Shown here one piece after another: positions 1-10,840 of a DNA stretch of 46,737 nucleotides. Where the stretch lies: the NCBI RefSeq assembly GCF_900109165.1, contig NZ_FNZF01000009.1, positions 1-46,737 of the forward strand, read 5' to 3'. This DNA comes from Bhargavaea ginsengi. Its GTDB lineage: Bacteria > Bacillota > Bacilli > Bacillales_A > Planococcaceae. Positions within the stretch are counted from its first letter, which is position 1. Each line of letters opens with the position of its first letter. The position numbers and the translations under genes are program-made. The notes beneath the pieces are model-generated. The model did not search any database. It worked only from the letters and a program-made list of their open reading frames with translations, and was not told the DNA's origin.

Positions 1-40
1 TTCAACTTTGTGTTCAGTATAGCGGAGTTTTTGACCACGC

Positions 41-87
41 AAAAACCCCGAACCGGGACTTTTTTAAAGTGTCCGTAGTTCGGGGTT
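41..87 (-). terminator. Rho-independent terminator after the yacD-like gene
   Basis: An outer stem of CCCCGAAC (45-52) pairs with GTTCGGGG (78-85). An imperfect inner stem (about 54-59 with 71-75) lies inside it. Read on the minus strand the hairpin ends in a short T-run (41-44) and sits 23 bases after the stop of the PPIase gene, so it probably ends the hslO-yacD transcript. Confidence 0.7.
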
Positions 88-110
88 CAGTTCAATGCTT
101 TTTTATTTGC

Positions 111-1040
111 TTATTCTTTTCCGTAAATCCATTCCGCGCCAAACTCTTCCCAGAATACTTCCGGCGTGACGGACTGCGGAAGCTGCTCGATGGCGAGTTC
201 CCGCCGGATCTGGTCTTTGACTTCTTTGAACTTGAAAAGACGTCCTTCCGCTGCGTCAGACACTTTCACAATAGCCACTGTCCCATCAGCAAGCGCGATC
301 GGACCGGCGGTCTCGTCCTTCTTCATGCCGGTAACGGCCGACACAATGGCCGGATCGATATTCTCGGAAGACTCGCTGACATAGCCGATCTCCCCGCCTA
401 GGCTGCCTGAAACGCGGTCGGCTGATCGTTCACGTGCAAGCGCACCGAACGATGAACCGTTCTCCAGTTCGCCGAGCGCCTTTTCAGCTTCCGACTGATT
501 CGGCAGGATGATCACCGCAGTCCGGTAAGATGGCTTTACATCATACAGCGATTCATTTTTCTCGTAGTAGTCTTCCACTGCCCCGTCCTCGATGATGATA
601 TCTTTCGTCAGCACCTTCTCAAGGATCAGCTGTGACTTCACCTGCTTTCGGAGCGGCTCACCCGTCAGCTCCCCGGTGCCTTCACCGCCCGCCCGGAGCA
701 TGGCAATCTCCAGGTCGATTTCGTCCTCGGAGACCTTGATGCCATATTCCTTTGCAGCAGCCTCCATCACTTTCTGGTTGACCAGTCCGCGCAGGGTTTC
801 CCGGCCGACCTGCTCTTCCATGGCGGCCACCCACTCCTCATGCGTGACGACCTCCTTGCCGACGGAAGCCACTTGTTCGCCGGTGCCGGCGGACTTTACA
901 CTTCCGCCGTCTTTGGTCAGCCAGAGCGTGAACCAGAGCAGGTTGCCGCCAAGCAGGATGGCGAGGAGGATCAGGACAGGCTTTGTCTTCAGACGGCGTT
1001 TACGTATCGGCTGATCTGTTTCAGTCCGTTGCCTTCTCAT
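111..1040 (-). CDS. yacD: Membrane-anchored PpiC-type peptidyl-prolyl isomerase, YacD-like
   Basis: This 309-residue protein resembles PrsA/SurA-type foldases that catalyse cis-trans isomerisation of prolyl bonds in exported proteins. A basic N-terminus is followed by one hydrophobic segment (about residues 22-41) with no lipobox cysteine, so it is probably anchored by an uncleaved signal rather than being a lipoprotein like PrsA. A SurA-N-like helical region (about 60-150) precedes a parvulin domain (about 165-275) containing the [11 protein letters not shown] and GGEIGYV signatures. The ATG lies inside the end of hslO, a 20-base overlap, which implies cotranscription and coupled translation. 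The order hslO-yacD matches B. subtilis, which supports the name. The true substrate is unknown; catalytic activity is inferred from the domain only. Confidence 0.85.
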   Translation of the reverse strand: MRRQRTETDQPIRKRRLKTKPVLILLAILLGGNLLWFTLWLTKDGGSVKSAGTGEQVASVGKEVVTHEEWVAAMEEQVGRETLRGLVNQKVMEAAAKEYGIKVSEDEIDLEIAMLRAGGEGTGELTGEPLRKQVKSQLILEKVLTKDIIIEDGAVEDYYEKNESLYDVKPSYRTAVIILPNQSEAEKALGELENGSSFGALARERSADRVSGSLGGEIGYVSESSENIDPAIVSAVTGMKKDETAGPIALADGTVAIVKVSDAAEGRLFKFKEVKDQIRRELAIEQLPQSVTPEVFWEEFGAEWIYGKE

Positions 1041-1908
1041 CGCTCAGGAATCCTCTCAGCTCGTCTTCGGAAAACTGGTACGTTTCGAGGCAGAAGTGGC
1101 ACTGCGCCTCGGCTCCATGGTCTTCTTCGATCATTTCGCGGATTTCCTGGTCCCCGAGCCCGGCAATCGCATTGCTGAACCGCTCCTTGGAACAGTCGCA
1201 TTCGAAGTCTACCGGTAGCGTGTCGATAAAGCGGATATTCTCGGTTCCGAGCACCTCCCCGAGGATTTCCTCCGGAGTCAGGCCGTCTTCGATCTGTCGG
1301 GATACCGGACGGGCTTTCGTGATCCTCTCTTCAAGGAGATCGATCGTTTCATCGGTTGCCCCCGGCATGACCTGGATGATGAAGCCTCCCGCAGCCTTGA
1401 CCGTATTGTCCGGATTGACCAGGACACCGAGCGCAACCGCGGACGGCACCTGCTCGGAGACAGTCAGGTACTGGGTGAAGTCTTCGGCGATTTCACCGGA
1501 AACAATCGGAACCTGCCCCGTGAAGTGGTCACGGAGACCGAGATCCTTCACGACGGAAAACATCCCTTCCGTCCCGACGGCGCGGCGGACATCGAGCTTG
1601 CCCTGACTGTTCAGATCAAAGTGGACGTACGGGTCTGAAATATAGCCGCGGACATGGCCGTTCGCATCAGCATCAGCCAGGATGGCACCCGCCGGGCCGC
1701 CCCCTTCGATTTTAACCGTCAGTTTACCGTCACCTTTAAGCATCGAGCCGAGCATGACGGTGCCCGTCAGCGTCCGGCCAAGTGCAGCAGTTGCCGTCGG
1801 CCAAGCCTGGTGGCGGCGCTGTGCTTCTGCCGCGGTTTCCGTGGTCCGCGCCCCCAAGACGCGGATCGTCCCATCAAAAGCCAAACCTTTGACGATGTAA
1901 TCAGACAT
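1021..1908 (-). CDS. hslO: Redox-regulated chaperone Hsp33
   Basis: Hsp33 is a cytoplasmic holdase that is switched on by oxidative unfolding. The 295-residue protein carries the four zinc-binding cysteines of the C-terminal switch as CDC (about 237-239) and CHFC (about 270-273). Zinc release upon disulfide formation activates the chaperone in this family. The N-terminal part ([14 protein letters not shown]) matches the Hsp33 core. I place the start at 1908 because AAGGAG lies nine bases upstream; an in-frame ATG 18 bases earlier lacks that spacing. It lies directly downstream of coaX and overlaps the yacD-like gene, as in B. subtilis. Confidence 0.95.
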   Translation of the reverse strand: MSDYIVKGLAFDGTIRVLGARTTETAAEAQRRHQAWPTATAALGRTLTGTVMLGSMLKGDGKLTVKIEGGGPAGAILADADANGHVRGYISDPYVHFDLNSQGKLDVRRAVGTEGMFSVVKDLGLRDHFTGQVPIVSGEIAEDFTQYLTVSEQVPSAVALGVLVNPDNTVKAAGGFIIQVMPGATDETIDLLEERITKARPVSRQIEDGLTPEEILGEVLGTENIRFIDTLPVDFECDCSKERFSNAIAGLGDQEIREMIEEDHGAEAQCHFCLETYQFSEDELRGFLSDEKATD

Positions 1909-1926
1909 ATGATCCATCTCCTTCAT

Positions 1927-2691
1927 TCATTGGTTGCGGTCGTAAATCAGTTTCAATCCTTTGAGTGTCAGATGGGAGTCGACGATGTCGATGGCTTCCG
2001 TCTCGCTTGCAATAAGCGGAGCAAGTCCGCCTGTCGCGATGACAGTCGGCTCCTCGCCGGCCATTTCTTTGATGCGCGAAATCAGGCCTTCCACCTGGCC
2101 GACATAGCCGTAGACGATACCCGCCTGCATGGCTGCGACCGTGTTTTTCCCAAGGACATTTTCCGGGCGGACGAGTTCGACGCGCGGCAGCTTGGATGCG
2201 CGCTCAAAAAGCGCTTCCGTCGAAATGCCGATCCCCGGTGCGATGACGCCACCCATATATTCTTTTTTGTCATTGATATAGCAGAGTGTCGTCGCGGTTC
2301 CGAAATCCACGATGATGAGCGGAGTGCCGTACTCATGGATGCCCGCCACCGCATTGACGATCCGGTCCGCGCCGACCTCGCGCGGGTTTTCGTACTTGAT
2401 GTTCAGGCCGGTCTTGACCCCCGGCCCGACGACGAGTGGTGTCAATCCGAAGTACTTCTCGCACATATGCTCGAGCGCGAACATGATCGGCGGCACAACG
2501 GAGGAGATGATGATTCCCTCGATGGCCTTCATGTCGAGCCCCGCATGGGTGAACAGCGACTTCACCTGCATGCCGAACTCATCTTCTGTTTTCCGGCGGT
2601 CGGTGCCCATCCGCCATTGGTAGATCAGCTCGTCCCCTTTGTATACACCAAGGACAATATTTGTATTCCCGGTATCCATTACCAGAATCAT
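1927..2691 (-). CDS. coaX: Type III pantothenate kinase
   Basis: CoaX phosphorylates pantothenate with ATP in the first committed step of coenzyme A synthesis. The N-terminal [11 protein letters not shown] motif is the ASKHA-fold phosphate loop of the type III enzymes, and the conserved GADRIVNA and DFGTATT segments follow at about residues 100-130. At 254 residues it has the usual length. The start at 2691 is chosen because GAGG lies seven bases upstream; an ATG two codons earlier would leave almost no spacing. It follows the ftsH terminator and precedes hslO by 18 bases, so coaX-hslO-yacD probably form one transcript. Confidence 0.95.
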   Translation of the reverse strand: MILVMDTGNTNIVLGVYKGDELIYQWRMGTDRRKTEDEFGMQVKSLFTHAGLDMKAIEGIIISSVVPPIMFALEHMCEKYFGLTPLVVGPGVKTGLNIKYENPREVGADRIVNAVAGIHEYGTPLIIVDFGTATTLCYINDKKEYMGGVIAPGIGISTEALFERASKLPRVELVRPENVLGKNTVAAMQAGIVYGYVGQVEGLISRIKEMAGEEPTVIATGGLAPLIASETEAIDIVDSHLTLKGLKLIYDRNQ

Positions 2692-2750
2692 GGCCATTCC
2701 TCACTTATTCATTCGATTGTCCGTAACATCATATCACAACCGCTGCCGGC

Positions 2751-2785
2751 AAAAAAAGCCGGCGCCCCTAATTTGGGGCGCCGGT
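2751..2785 (-). terminator. Rho-independent terminator after ftsH
   Basis: A perfect GC-rich stem (CCGGCGCCCC with GGGGCGCCGG, loop about six bases) is followed on the minus strand by seven T residues at 2751-2757. It lies nine bases after the ftsH stop codon. Confidence 0.9.
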
Positions 2786-2794
2786 CTGATAGGC

Positions 2795-4795
<2,001 letters not shown>

Positions 4796-4832
4796 CCCGA
4801 GCCTCCTCACCATTAAAAGAAAACTATAGTAA

Positions 4833-4861
4833 ATCTTATCATAGGACCCCACCGCCGCCAA
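4833..4861 (-). promoter_or_regulatory. Putative sigma-A promoter of ftsH
   Basis: On the minus strand TTGGCG (4856-4861), a 17-base spacer and TAAGAT (4833-4838) lie about 40 bases upstream of the ftsH start. The -35 matches four of six and the -10 five of six consensus bases. Spacing is ideal, but no other support is available. Confidence 0.5.
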
Positions 4862-4948
4862 AAGAAAAGGCTTTGACTGGAAATGGTCCGTGGAACACGA
4901 TCCAAAACCCCGAGAATTTCTTACCGTTCACTTAAACCGGCATGTGCA

Positions 4949-5491
4949 TCAGAACGAGTAGATTTCTTTTTTCAGGACGCCGATATAAGGAAGGTTCCGG
5001 TACTTTTCAGCGTAGTCAAGTCCGTAGCCGACGACGAATGCATCGGGTACTTCGAAACCGACGATGTCCGCCTTCAGGTCAACCTTGCGCCCGGTCGGCT
5101 TGTCGAGCAGGGTGACGATCTTGATCGAATTCGCCTTCCGGTACTTGAGGAGATCAATCAGGTAGCTGAGTGTCTTCCCGCTATCGATGATGTCCTCGAT
5201 GATCAGGACGTCGCGCCCTTCGACACTCGTGTTCAGGTCCTTGACGATCTTCACTTCACCGGATGAGACTGTCGCATTGCCGTAGCTCGAGACGTCCATA
5301 AAATCAATCTCAACGTAGCCGTCAAAACGCTTGATCAGGTCACTCATGAACGGCAGCGCGCCTTTCAGCACACCGATTGCAAGCGGGAACTTCCCTTCAT
5401 ACTCTTTCGTGAGCGCCGCCCCGAGCTCGGCGACCTTTTCCTGGATCTCTTCCTCCGAGATGAGAATCTGTTCGATATCGTTTCCAATCAT
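4949..5491 (-). CDS. hpt: Hypoxanthine (guanine) phosphoribosyltransferase
   Basis: This purine-salvage enzyme transfers the ribose-5-phosphate of PRPP to hypoxanthine or guanine. The 180-residue protein carries the PRPP-binding signature [17 protein letters not shown] in its middle and a C-terminal hood segment with [18 protein letters not shown]. Its start codon overlaps the tilS stop as ATGA, and GGAGG precedes it, so translation is coupled to tilS. In B. subtilis HprT interacts with TilS and the pair helps activate ftsH transcription; the same order tilS-hpt-ftsH is kept here. Confidence 0.96.
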   Translation of the reverse strand: MIGNDIEQILISEEEIQEKVAELGAALTKEYEGKFPLAIGVLKGALPFMSDLIKRFDGYVEIDFMDVSSYGNATVSSGEVKIVKDLNTSVEGRDVLIIEDIIDSGKTLSYLIDLLKYRKANSIKIVTLLDKPTGRKVDLKADIVGFEVPDAFVVGYGLDYAEKYRNLPYIGVLKKEIYSF

Positions 5492-6939
5492 GTGGTTTCC
5501 TCCTGTGCGTGGTCCGCGTGATTTACATCTCCTGCATGTTCCACGATGAATATGTACGGGCCGCCCTTGCGGCCGTCCCGGGTGAATCCCTTGCCGTACC
5601 GGACGCCCGGGACTGCGATGACGCTTCCGTCCGCCGCGGTGACGACCGGCCACGCATCCCTCAGGCTGCGCGGGATTTTGCCGTCGATAAAAATCCGTGA
5701 CACTTTCTTCGGTCCGGCCATATTCGGGAGGAAGATCCGGTCGCCCGCACGCGGCAGGCGGACCGAGAGCGGCAGGACAGCCTCTTCTTCACCAAAATAC
5801 AGCACTTCCCTGCCGGGAGCGGGTTCGGGATCGGAAACCGCCACCCGGTCCGACCAGAACAGCCGCATCCCATTTTCCGCCGTCAGCCAGCTGCCCTTGG
5901 GCAGGGACATCTCCCCCGCTTTTTCGGGCACTTCCTTTGCGGCTTTCCGGAATACGGCTTTTCCGTACTCACGTTCCAGCCTGTAACCGGACGGCAGATC
6001 GACCGAACCGCTCCCCCCGGTACTCGAAAGCTGGCTGAGGATCAGCGACTCGAGACGCGATCCTGAGGGGGTCGGATCCGAAAGGTATAGATAGTCTAAT
6101 AGTAGGGGAACCAGACGCCTTTGTAAAGCAACGGGCACGCGGGAAAAGGCTTCCGTCTTCACGGCGAGCCCGCCCCCCGGAAGGGGCTCCGAAATCTCCT
6201 CCCACACTTCCAGGGCACGCTCGCGGAGATAGGCCTCGTCATCTCTTCTGGCGAGATCCCAACTGGCGACATGGCGCGCGGCTCCGGGATTTTCATCACG
6301 GATAAGCGGAAGAATGCGATGCCGGAACCGGTTTCGCGTATAATCCGGCTTCATGTTGCTCGGGTCCGTCCTATAAGAAAGCCCGCGCACGTCCAAGTAC
6401 TCCATGACTTCCCTTCTTTCACTTAAAAGAAACGGACGGATGAGAAGTCCATGGCCGAATTTCCGGGATACCGGAATACCCGGTGCCGCATTCGCCGTTC
6501 CCCGCGCCAGACGCATGAGCACAGTCTCGAGCACGTCGTCCGCATGATGCGCCGTGGCAAGCACCCCGTATCCCTCCCTCTCCATGACTTCGGCGAAGTA
6601 TCGGTACCGCTCGGCCCTGCAGATATCCTGGACGTTACCGCCTTGTTCCCGGACGATCTTACCGACAGGTATCGCCGTTCCATGGAAAGGCACGCCAAGC
6701 CCTGCGCACATTGCGCGGACAAAGCGTGCATCTTCCTCGGACTCCTCACCCCTGAGCATATGGTCGACGTGAGCCACACCCACCATGAACCCGGAACCTT
6801 CCCCCAACTGTTTCATTACATGGAGGAGGGCGACAGAATCAGGTCCTCCGGAGCAGGCGACCAGCACCCGGCCGCCCGACGGAATCAAGTCCCGCTCACG
6901 GATCAGCGCCGCTGCCTGCCTTTCCAGTTCTTCCGTCAT
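5488..6939 (-). CDS. tilS: tRNA(Ile)-lysidine synthase
   Basis: TilS attaches lysine to C34 of the CAU-anticodon tRNA-Ile, changing both its codon reading and its charging identity; it is essential in most bacteria. The 483-residue protein has the PP-loop ATPase motif [11 protein letters not shown] (about 30-40), followed by the conserved [18 protein letters not shown] region and [11 protein letters not shown]. The C-terminal part fits the substrate-binding TilS_C domain. The start at 6939 is supported by GGGAGGAGGGG eight bases upstream. It lies 24 bases after spoIIE and overlaps hpt by four bases. B. subtilis has yabS and yabT between spoIIE and tilS; neither is here. Confidence 0.96.
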   Translation of the reverse strand: MTEELERQAAALIRERDLIPSGGRVLVACSGGPDSVALLHVMKQLGEGSGFMVGVAHVDHMLRGEESEEDARFVRAMCAGLGVPFHGTAIPVGKIVREQGGNVQDICRAERYRYFAEVMEREGYGVLATAHHADDVLETVLMRLARGTANAAPGIPVSRKFGHGLLIRPFLLSERREVMEYLDVRGLSYRTDPSNMKPDYTRNRFRHRILPLIRDENPGAARHVASWDLARRDDEAYLRERALEVWEEISEPLPGGGLAVKTEAFSRVPVALQRRLVPLLLDYLYLSDPTPSGSRLESLILSQLSSTGGSGSVDLPSGYRLEREYGKAVFRKAAKEVPEKAGEMSLPKGSWLTAENGMRLFWSDRVAVSDPEPAPGREVLYFGEEEAVLPLSVRLPRAGDRIFLPNMAGPKKVSRIFIDGKIPRSLRDAWPVVTAADGSVIAVPGVRYGKGFTRDGRKGGPYIFIVEHAGDVNHADHAQEETT

Positions 6940-6963
6940 CTGCACCCCTCCTCCCATTTCCTT

Positions 6964-9375
6964 TCATCTTACCACCGTTTCCTTCCCGGTAACCGTCGAA
7001 TACGGCGTGAATATTGACCATTTCTGGACCGTATGCTCGATCTTGATGACAATCACCGTCCGGTCGTCAGACGGCAGCCGGAATTTGCGTCCCATCTCCT
7101 GCATGATATAGTCGGCCATCCCATCCGTCCCGCGGTCTTCGCAGCGGGACAGCACCGCGCCGAGCATGCGCTCCTGCTGTTCGGGCGCGACCGACGGGGA
7201 GAACATGCCGTCCGTCATCATAACGATGACATCACCCGCCTTCAGGCCGTGGCGCTTGGCATCAACCGAGAAGGATGGCAGGAATCCGAACGGCACCGCA
7301 GCGCTTTCAAGCTTGAACAGTTTGCCGCCCCGGCTGATGTACGTCGACATGGAACCCGCCTTGTACGACCAGAGCCGCCCGTCCTGAAGGTCGATCAGCG
7401 CAAGGTCAACCGTCGCGTACATATCGTCCCCGCCCTTGAGCGACATGACGTAATGAAGCGTATGCATTGCGGTCTCCGGATCCATCCGGCGGTTCAGGCA
7501 CTCCCTCATAAGCCGGATCACCTTCCGGCTTTCACGGTATGCCTGTGCGTCCGAACCCATGCCGTCCGACAGGATGACTGCCGCCAGACCGTCATGGAGC
7601 TGGAACACCTCGTGGGAGTCGCCCGCATGGAATGTGCCGTCCTTTGAAGAGGAGACGACCGAATAGTCCATCTTGAAGCGGACGGCTGAGACGAATGTCA
7701 CCTGGAGATGCGGGAACGGATCTTCCAGGAATACCGACTTCTCCACCTCGAACGGCTCGCCGTACATTTCGTTCAGCACGGGCATGATGAGGCGCTCCGC
7801 GACCATACGCTCTGTTTCCCATTCGCTCTTTCGGTCCGGAAGTGAACAGACGATCTTGCGAGCGCCCCGCTCCTCGGAAAGGATATCCACCTGGAAGTGC
7901 GGGATCTCCATCTGGTGAAGACGCGCCGACAACTCCTCCTCTTCAGGGCGGAATGTTTTGATCTCTTCTTTCATATTCATCATCATATCGTTCAGATGGC
8001 GGCTCATGTCCCGAAGCTGGAGCGCAAGCATCTTCCGCCCGTGGTGAAGCTGATTGTTCAGAACGGCCTGGGAATAATCTTCCTCCAGCTCCTGGATAAG
8101 TCCTGTGGAACGTACGCATTTGTACCCGATCCGCTCCTCCATGCGGATTCTCGCCCCGCGCTTCGGCGAGGCCTGTGCCTTCATCCAATCATCGAGGAGA
8201 GGCGCGATTCCATCCTCCGGATCAGCCCAGCACTTTTCGTAGCGGAAACAAGACTGGCAGATGGACGGCGGACGCCGTTGTCCTTCATCTTCCCGGCTGC
8301 CGTTGTGATCGCTTACAAGCTGTGACATGAAGTGTGCAAATTGATGGAAATCCTGCAGCTGGCTGTCCATTTTCTCCTCGAGCCAGACCCTGCGTCGCTC
8401 TGACTGCACGGTACGGTCCGGATTTACACGGCTGCGCACGAATGCAAGCGAGCGGGATGGAATGCACAGGAACAGGAGTGTGGCCAGCGCCATCGACATA
8501 AAGTGAACTTCATCAAGCGGCAGTGTTTCATCATACATATAGAAGAATACCGAGGCGATCGGTGCGGCAGCGGCGATGCCAAGCTTTCCGGCCTTTGCCG
8601 CGACCCCCGCGCAAAACCCGGTCAGCGCATAAAGTGCGATCATGCCGCTGAACTCGAGATTGGACACGCTGACAATTGTCCCGATCACGGTAGCAGCGGC
8701 CGTTCCCGCGGCCAGACCCCCAGCAGACACCGAGAACAGGACAGCAAGATGAATCAGTACTGCCGGAAGCGAAAACTGCCCGTAGATCACGCCGCCCATC
8801 CCTGTAATCATGAGTGCGCCGACAAGAAATGCGGCACCCGTCCGCTCCGCTGTCCACCGCTCATGCAGAAATCGGTGTGCCGGAGTGAACACCGCAAACA
8901 GAAATACTGCCATAAATGCAGTCAGCAACGCCTCGCAGCCCACGAGAAACCAGATATTTCCCGCCACCTGTCCGCCGTGGGAGACCATCTGCCACACTGC
9001 CTGGACCGAAAGCACGGTGAGCCCGAGCGTCACAGGAACCGATTTCCGGAAGAGCCGGAACCGGATGATCGAATGGAACAGCAAGATCTGAAGGATATGG
9101 ATCGCAGCCTGTCCCGGACCGAGCATCAGACTGCCGAGTCCGCCTCCAATGATGACGAGCGGCAGATAGTTCCTGTAGCGGATCGCTGCGAGCGCCCATA
9201 CCGGCAAAAGGAACGGCACCGCCGCCTCGAACAGCACCGCCCTCGACAGGAAGAATGAGGCCGCCAGGAAAAACAGCGAAAACCCGATCTTCACTTTTCG
9301 CCTGGCTACCGCGTCCGCCCAGCGTCTCAACGGCATGCCGGCATTTTGCCAGGCATCACTCCCCAATAATCTCAT
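6964..9375 (-). CDS. spoIIE: Stage II sporulation protein E, PP2C phosphatase
   Basis: SpoIIE dephosphorylates the anti-anti-sigma factor SpoIIAA and so activates sigma-F in the forespore; it also associates with FtsZ at the polar septum. The 803-residue protein has about ten hydrophobic segments in the first 310 residues, a central regulatory/FtsZ-binding region with a CQSCFRYEKCW cysteine cluster (about 373-383), and a C-terminal PP2C domain with metal-binding LSDGMGSDA (about 602-610) and MMTDGMFSP. Length is close to the B. subtilis protein (about 827). The start follows AAGGGGG with suitable spacing. The upstream region has a 21-base-spaced promoter and a Spo0A-box-like site. The intact gene implies the organism is, or recently was, an endospore former. 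Confidence 0.97.
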   Translation of the reverse strand: MRLLGSDAWQNAGMPLRRWADAVARRKVKIGFSLFFLAASFFLSRAVLFEAAVPFLLPVWALAAIRYRNYLPLVIIGGGLGSLMLGPGQAAIHILQILLFHSIIRFRLFRKSVPVTLGLTVLSVQAVWQMVSHGGQVAGNIWFLVGCEALLTAFMAVFLFAVFTPAHRFLHERWTAERTGAAFLVGALMITGMGGVIYGQFSLPAVLIHLAVLFSVSAGGLAAGTAAATVIGTIVSVSNLEFSGMIALYALTGFCAGVAAKAGKLGIAAAAPIASVFFYMYDETLPLDEVHFMSMALATLLFLCIPSRSLAFVRSRVNPDRTVQSERRRVWLEEKMDSQLQDFHQFAHFMSQLVSDHNGSREDEGQRRPPSICQSCFRYEKCWADPEDGIAPLLDDWMKAQASPKRGARIRMEERIGYKCVRSTGLIQELEEDYSQAVLNNQLHHGRKMLALQLRDMSRHLNDMMMNMKEEIKTFRPEEEELSARLHQMEIPHFQVDILSEERGARKIVCSLPDRKSEWETERMVAERLIMPVLNEMYGEPFEVEKSVFLEDPFPHLQVTFVSAVRFKMDYSVVSSSKDGTFHAGDSHEVFQLHDGLAAVILSDGMGSDAQAYRESRKVIRLMRECLNRRMDPETAMHTLHYVMSLKGGDDMYATVDLALIDLQDGRLWSYKAGSMSTYISRGGKLFKLESAAVPFGFLPSFSVDAKRHGLKAGDVIVMMTDGMFSPSVAPEQQERMLGAVLSRCEDRGTDGMADYIMQEMGRKFRLPSDDRTVIVIKIEHTVQKWSIFTPYSTVTGKETVVR

Positions 9376-9411
9376 GTTTGGATTCCCCCTTATCTCGAAT
9401 CGAGTGTCCTG

Positions 9412-9477
9412 AGTATACCGGGGCGATTCACGGAAGTTTGTCTGTTCCTGGCAACCGCGCCGAAGAAACTTTCGACG
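9412..9477 (-). promoter_or_regulatory. Putative Spo0A-controlled spoIIE promoter
   Basis: On the minus strand CAGACA (9439-9444) and TATACT (9412-9417) are separated by 21 bases, the abnormal spacing known for the Spo0A-activated spoIIE promoter of B. subtilis. An 0A-box-like CGTCGAA (9471-9477; consensus TGTCGAA) lies 26 bases upstream of the -35. The sites are seen directly; Spo0A control is inferred. Confidence 0.55.
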
Positions 9478-9576
9478 GATTCGGCCTCTTTTTGGGAATT
9501 TTCCGTATACGCGGAAGTTGGTAGGAAAACGGCGAATCTTGCGGGACAGGTTTTATTCGTTTCAGCCAAAAAAGGA

Positions 9577-9605
9577 TTGACACATGGTCTGCCGCTCTGT
9601 ATGAT
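9577..9605 (+). promoter_or_regulatory. Sigma-A promoter of tRNA-Met
   Basis: TTGACA (9577-9582), a 17-base spacer and TATGAT (9600-9605) lie 19 bases upstream of the first base of the tRNA. This is a near-consensus housekeeping promoter on the plus strand. Confidence 0.85.
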
Positions 9606-9624
9606 ATGGTAGTGTCGCAAACAC

Positions 9625-9698
9625 GGCGGTGTAGCTCAGCTGGCTAGAGCGTACGGTTCATACCCGTAAGGTCGGGGGTTCGATCCCCTCCGCCGCTA
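9625..9698 (+). tRNA. tRNA-Met (CAT), elongator type
   Basis: The 74-base sequence folds as a cloverleaf. The acceptor stem GGCGGTG pairs with CGCCGCT (closing G-U pair), the D arm follows TAGCTCAG, the anticodon stem TACGG/CCGTA holds loop TTCATAC with anticodon CAT at 9659-9661, and the T arm is GGGGG-TTCGATC-CCCTC. The discriminator base is A and CCA is not encoded, since TAC follows. The sequence closely resembles the B. subtilis tRNA-Met found at the same locus (trnSL) between spoIIE and yabR. The G1-U72 closing pair and overall sequence favour elongator Met over initiator or CAU-type Ile. It lies on the plus strand against its neighbours, with its own promoter and terminator. Confidence 0.95.
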
Positions 9699-9702
9699 TA
9701 CG

Positions 9703-9741
9703 AAAACCGGTCCTTCCCATTCGGGGAGGGCCGGTTTTTTG
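9703..9741 (+). terminator. Rho-independent terminator of tRNA-Met
   Basis: A strong stem (CCGGTCCTTCCC with GGGGAGGGCCGG, loop of about four bases) followed by six T residues begins five bases after the tRNA. Confidence 0.9.
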
Positions 9742-9854
9742 TTTCCGGTGCGCAGCACGTCCTGGTTCATGCGGAACGTTGGCGGATGGCGGAGGATGGG
9801 CCGCTTGTGGAGGATATCGATTTGCCATGTCTCACCGGAAACCATTGTCCGCAC

Positions 9855-9893
9855 CAAAAAGCGGCCTGACGAAATGGATCCGTCAGGCCGCCG
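9855..9893 (-). terminator. Rho-independent terminator after yabR
   Basis: GCGGCCTGACG pairs with CGTCAGGCCGC around a short loop, and the minus strand continues into five T residues. It lies about 68 bases past the yabR stop codon. The stretch 9742-9854 holds no gene that I can see. Confidence 0.85.
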
Positions 9894-9960
9894 AAGCGCA
9901 CCCGGGCTATTCCCGGGCCATCTATATCAGAGATTTTTTTTGGTCGAAGCAGTCAGCAAG

Positions 9961-10395
9961 TCAGCCTCTTCTCGCACCGCGGCCGCCACGCTTGGACTCT
10001 GTTGCACGTTTGAGCGTGGACAGACGGTCTTCACTGTCCTTCAGGAACCGTGCCATCTTCTGCTCGAAGTTTTCTTTTCCTACACGGCCATGATCGTTGC
10101 CGCCGCGGTTGCCGCCACGCGGGCGGTATGGGCGTTCCGGACGCTGTGGACGTTCCGCTTCAGGCTTCGCCTTACGGATCGACAGGCCGATTTTGCCATC
10201 ATTGCCGACATTCATCACTTTAACTTCTACGGTATCGCCGACCTTGAGCAGTTCATTGATGTCCTTGACGTAGTGGTCTGCAACCTCACTGATGTGGACC
10301 AGGCCAGTCTTTCCGTTAGGCAGCTCAACAAATGCCCCGAAGTTGGTGATTCCTGTTACTTTTCCCTGTACCTTGCTGCCGACTTCAATTGACAT
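9961..10395 (-). CDS. yabR: S1 domain RNA-binding protein, YabR-like
   Basis: A single S1 OB-fold domain (residues about 5-73; GKVTGITNFGAFVELP and GLVHISEVAD are typical) is followed by a basic, proline- and glycine-rich tail (RPERPYRPRGGNRGGN) and a charged C-terminus ending in RGGRGARRG. The 144-residue protein fits the YabR / general stress protein 13 family of Firmicutes, whose S1 domain resembles those of polynucleotide phosphorylase and ribosomal protein S1. The cellular role is not firmly known; RNA or ribosome binding is inferred. AAGGAGGAG precedes the ATG, and a consensus promoter lies about 90 bases upstream, so it is transcribed on its own, between divIC and the tRNA. Confidence 0.92.
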   Translation of the reverse strand: MSIEVGSKVQGKVTGITNFGAFVELPNGKTGLVHISEVADHYVKDINELLKVGDTVEVKVMNVGNDGKIGLSIRKAKPEAERPQRPERPYRPRGGNRGGNDHGRVGKENFEQKMARFLKDSEDRLSTLKRATESKRGGRGARRG

Positions 10396-10487
10396 AAAAA
10401 AAATGCTCCTCCTTAAAGATTAAGCGGGCTGTTCATACAGCCATGCATACATATTCCGGGTCTTGACAGACCAAGTCCCTTGACCTA

Positions 10488-10515
10488 ATTATAACCAACA
10501 ATCAAAGAGTGTCAA
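10488..10515 (-). promoter_or_regulatory. Consensus sigma-A promoter of yabR
   Basis: On the minus strand perfect TTGACA (10510-10515) and TATAAT (10488-10493) are separated by 16 bases. They lie about 95 bases upstream of the yabR start, leaving a leader of roughly 85 bases. Confidence 0.8.
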
Positions 10516-10568
10516 TGAATCGGACGTTTTTCTTGGCAGGTGCCGAGTTTCAGAGGAGCCTTCCCATT

Positions 10569-10613
10569 AAAAACAGCAGCGGCTACTCCGGTCATTTCCG
10601 GGCCGCTGCTGTC
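10569..10613 (-). terminator. Rho-independent terminator, probably of divIC transcript
   Basis: ACAGCAGCGGC pairs with GCCGCTGCTGT, and the minus strand runs into five T residues. It is about 320 bases downstream of divIC, beyond the repeat element, and just upstream of the yabR promoter. Confidence 0.75.
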
Positions 10614-10648
10614 CTCCTTATATATCTCTGCTTTAGGACCGGCTGTTG

Positions 10649-10797
10649 ATTTCCGTTACGGGCGGGATGTTGCCCAACGCATTCACTTTTGGGCACAGAC
10701 GCCGTTCTACGTGACGGCGCCCGCTACCCGCGGGGAAGGCATCGGGCCCCTTTCAGGGTCTCTCCGCTCTTCCTTTTCCGCAGGAGTCACCGCCCTT
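10649..10797. repeat. Dispersed intergenic GC-rich repeat, copy 1
   Basis: The 541-base gap between yabR and divIC holds no gene. It contains this element. It shares ATTTCCGTTACGGGCGG (10649-10665) and CCGCGGGGAAGGCATC (10728-10743) with the copy near 34.3 kb, and CGCAGGAGTC (10779-10788) with the copy near 29.4 kb. An internal hairpin (GACGCCGTTCTA / TACGTGACGGCG region, 10699-10720) is visible. Such CGCTTTCCGCGGG-type intergenic repeats occur in many Bacillaceae and Planococcaceae genomes; their function is unknown. Confidence 0.6.
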
Positions 10798-10840
10798 CAC
10801 TCCAATTAATGGTTAATAAACTCCCGCCGGTAATGAGGCC

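Noticed and set aside
5491-5653. N-terminal extension of hpt upstream of 5491
   Set aside because: The extension lies in the out-of-frame end of tilS and has no family similarity; the ATGA overlap with GGAGG defines the real start.
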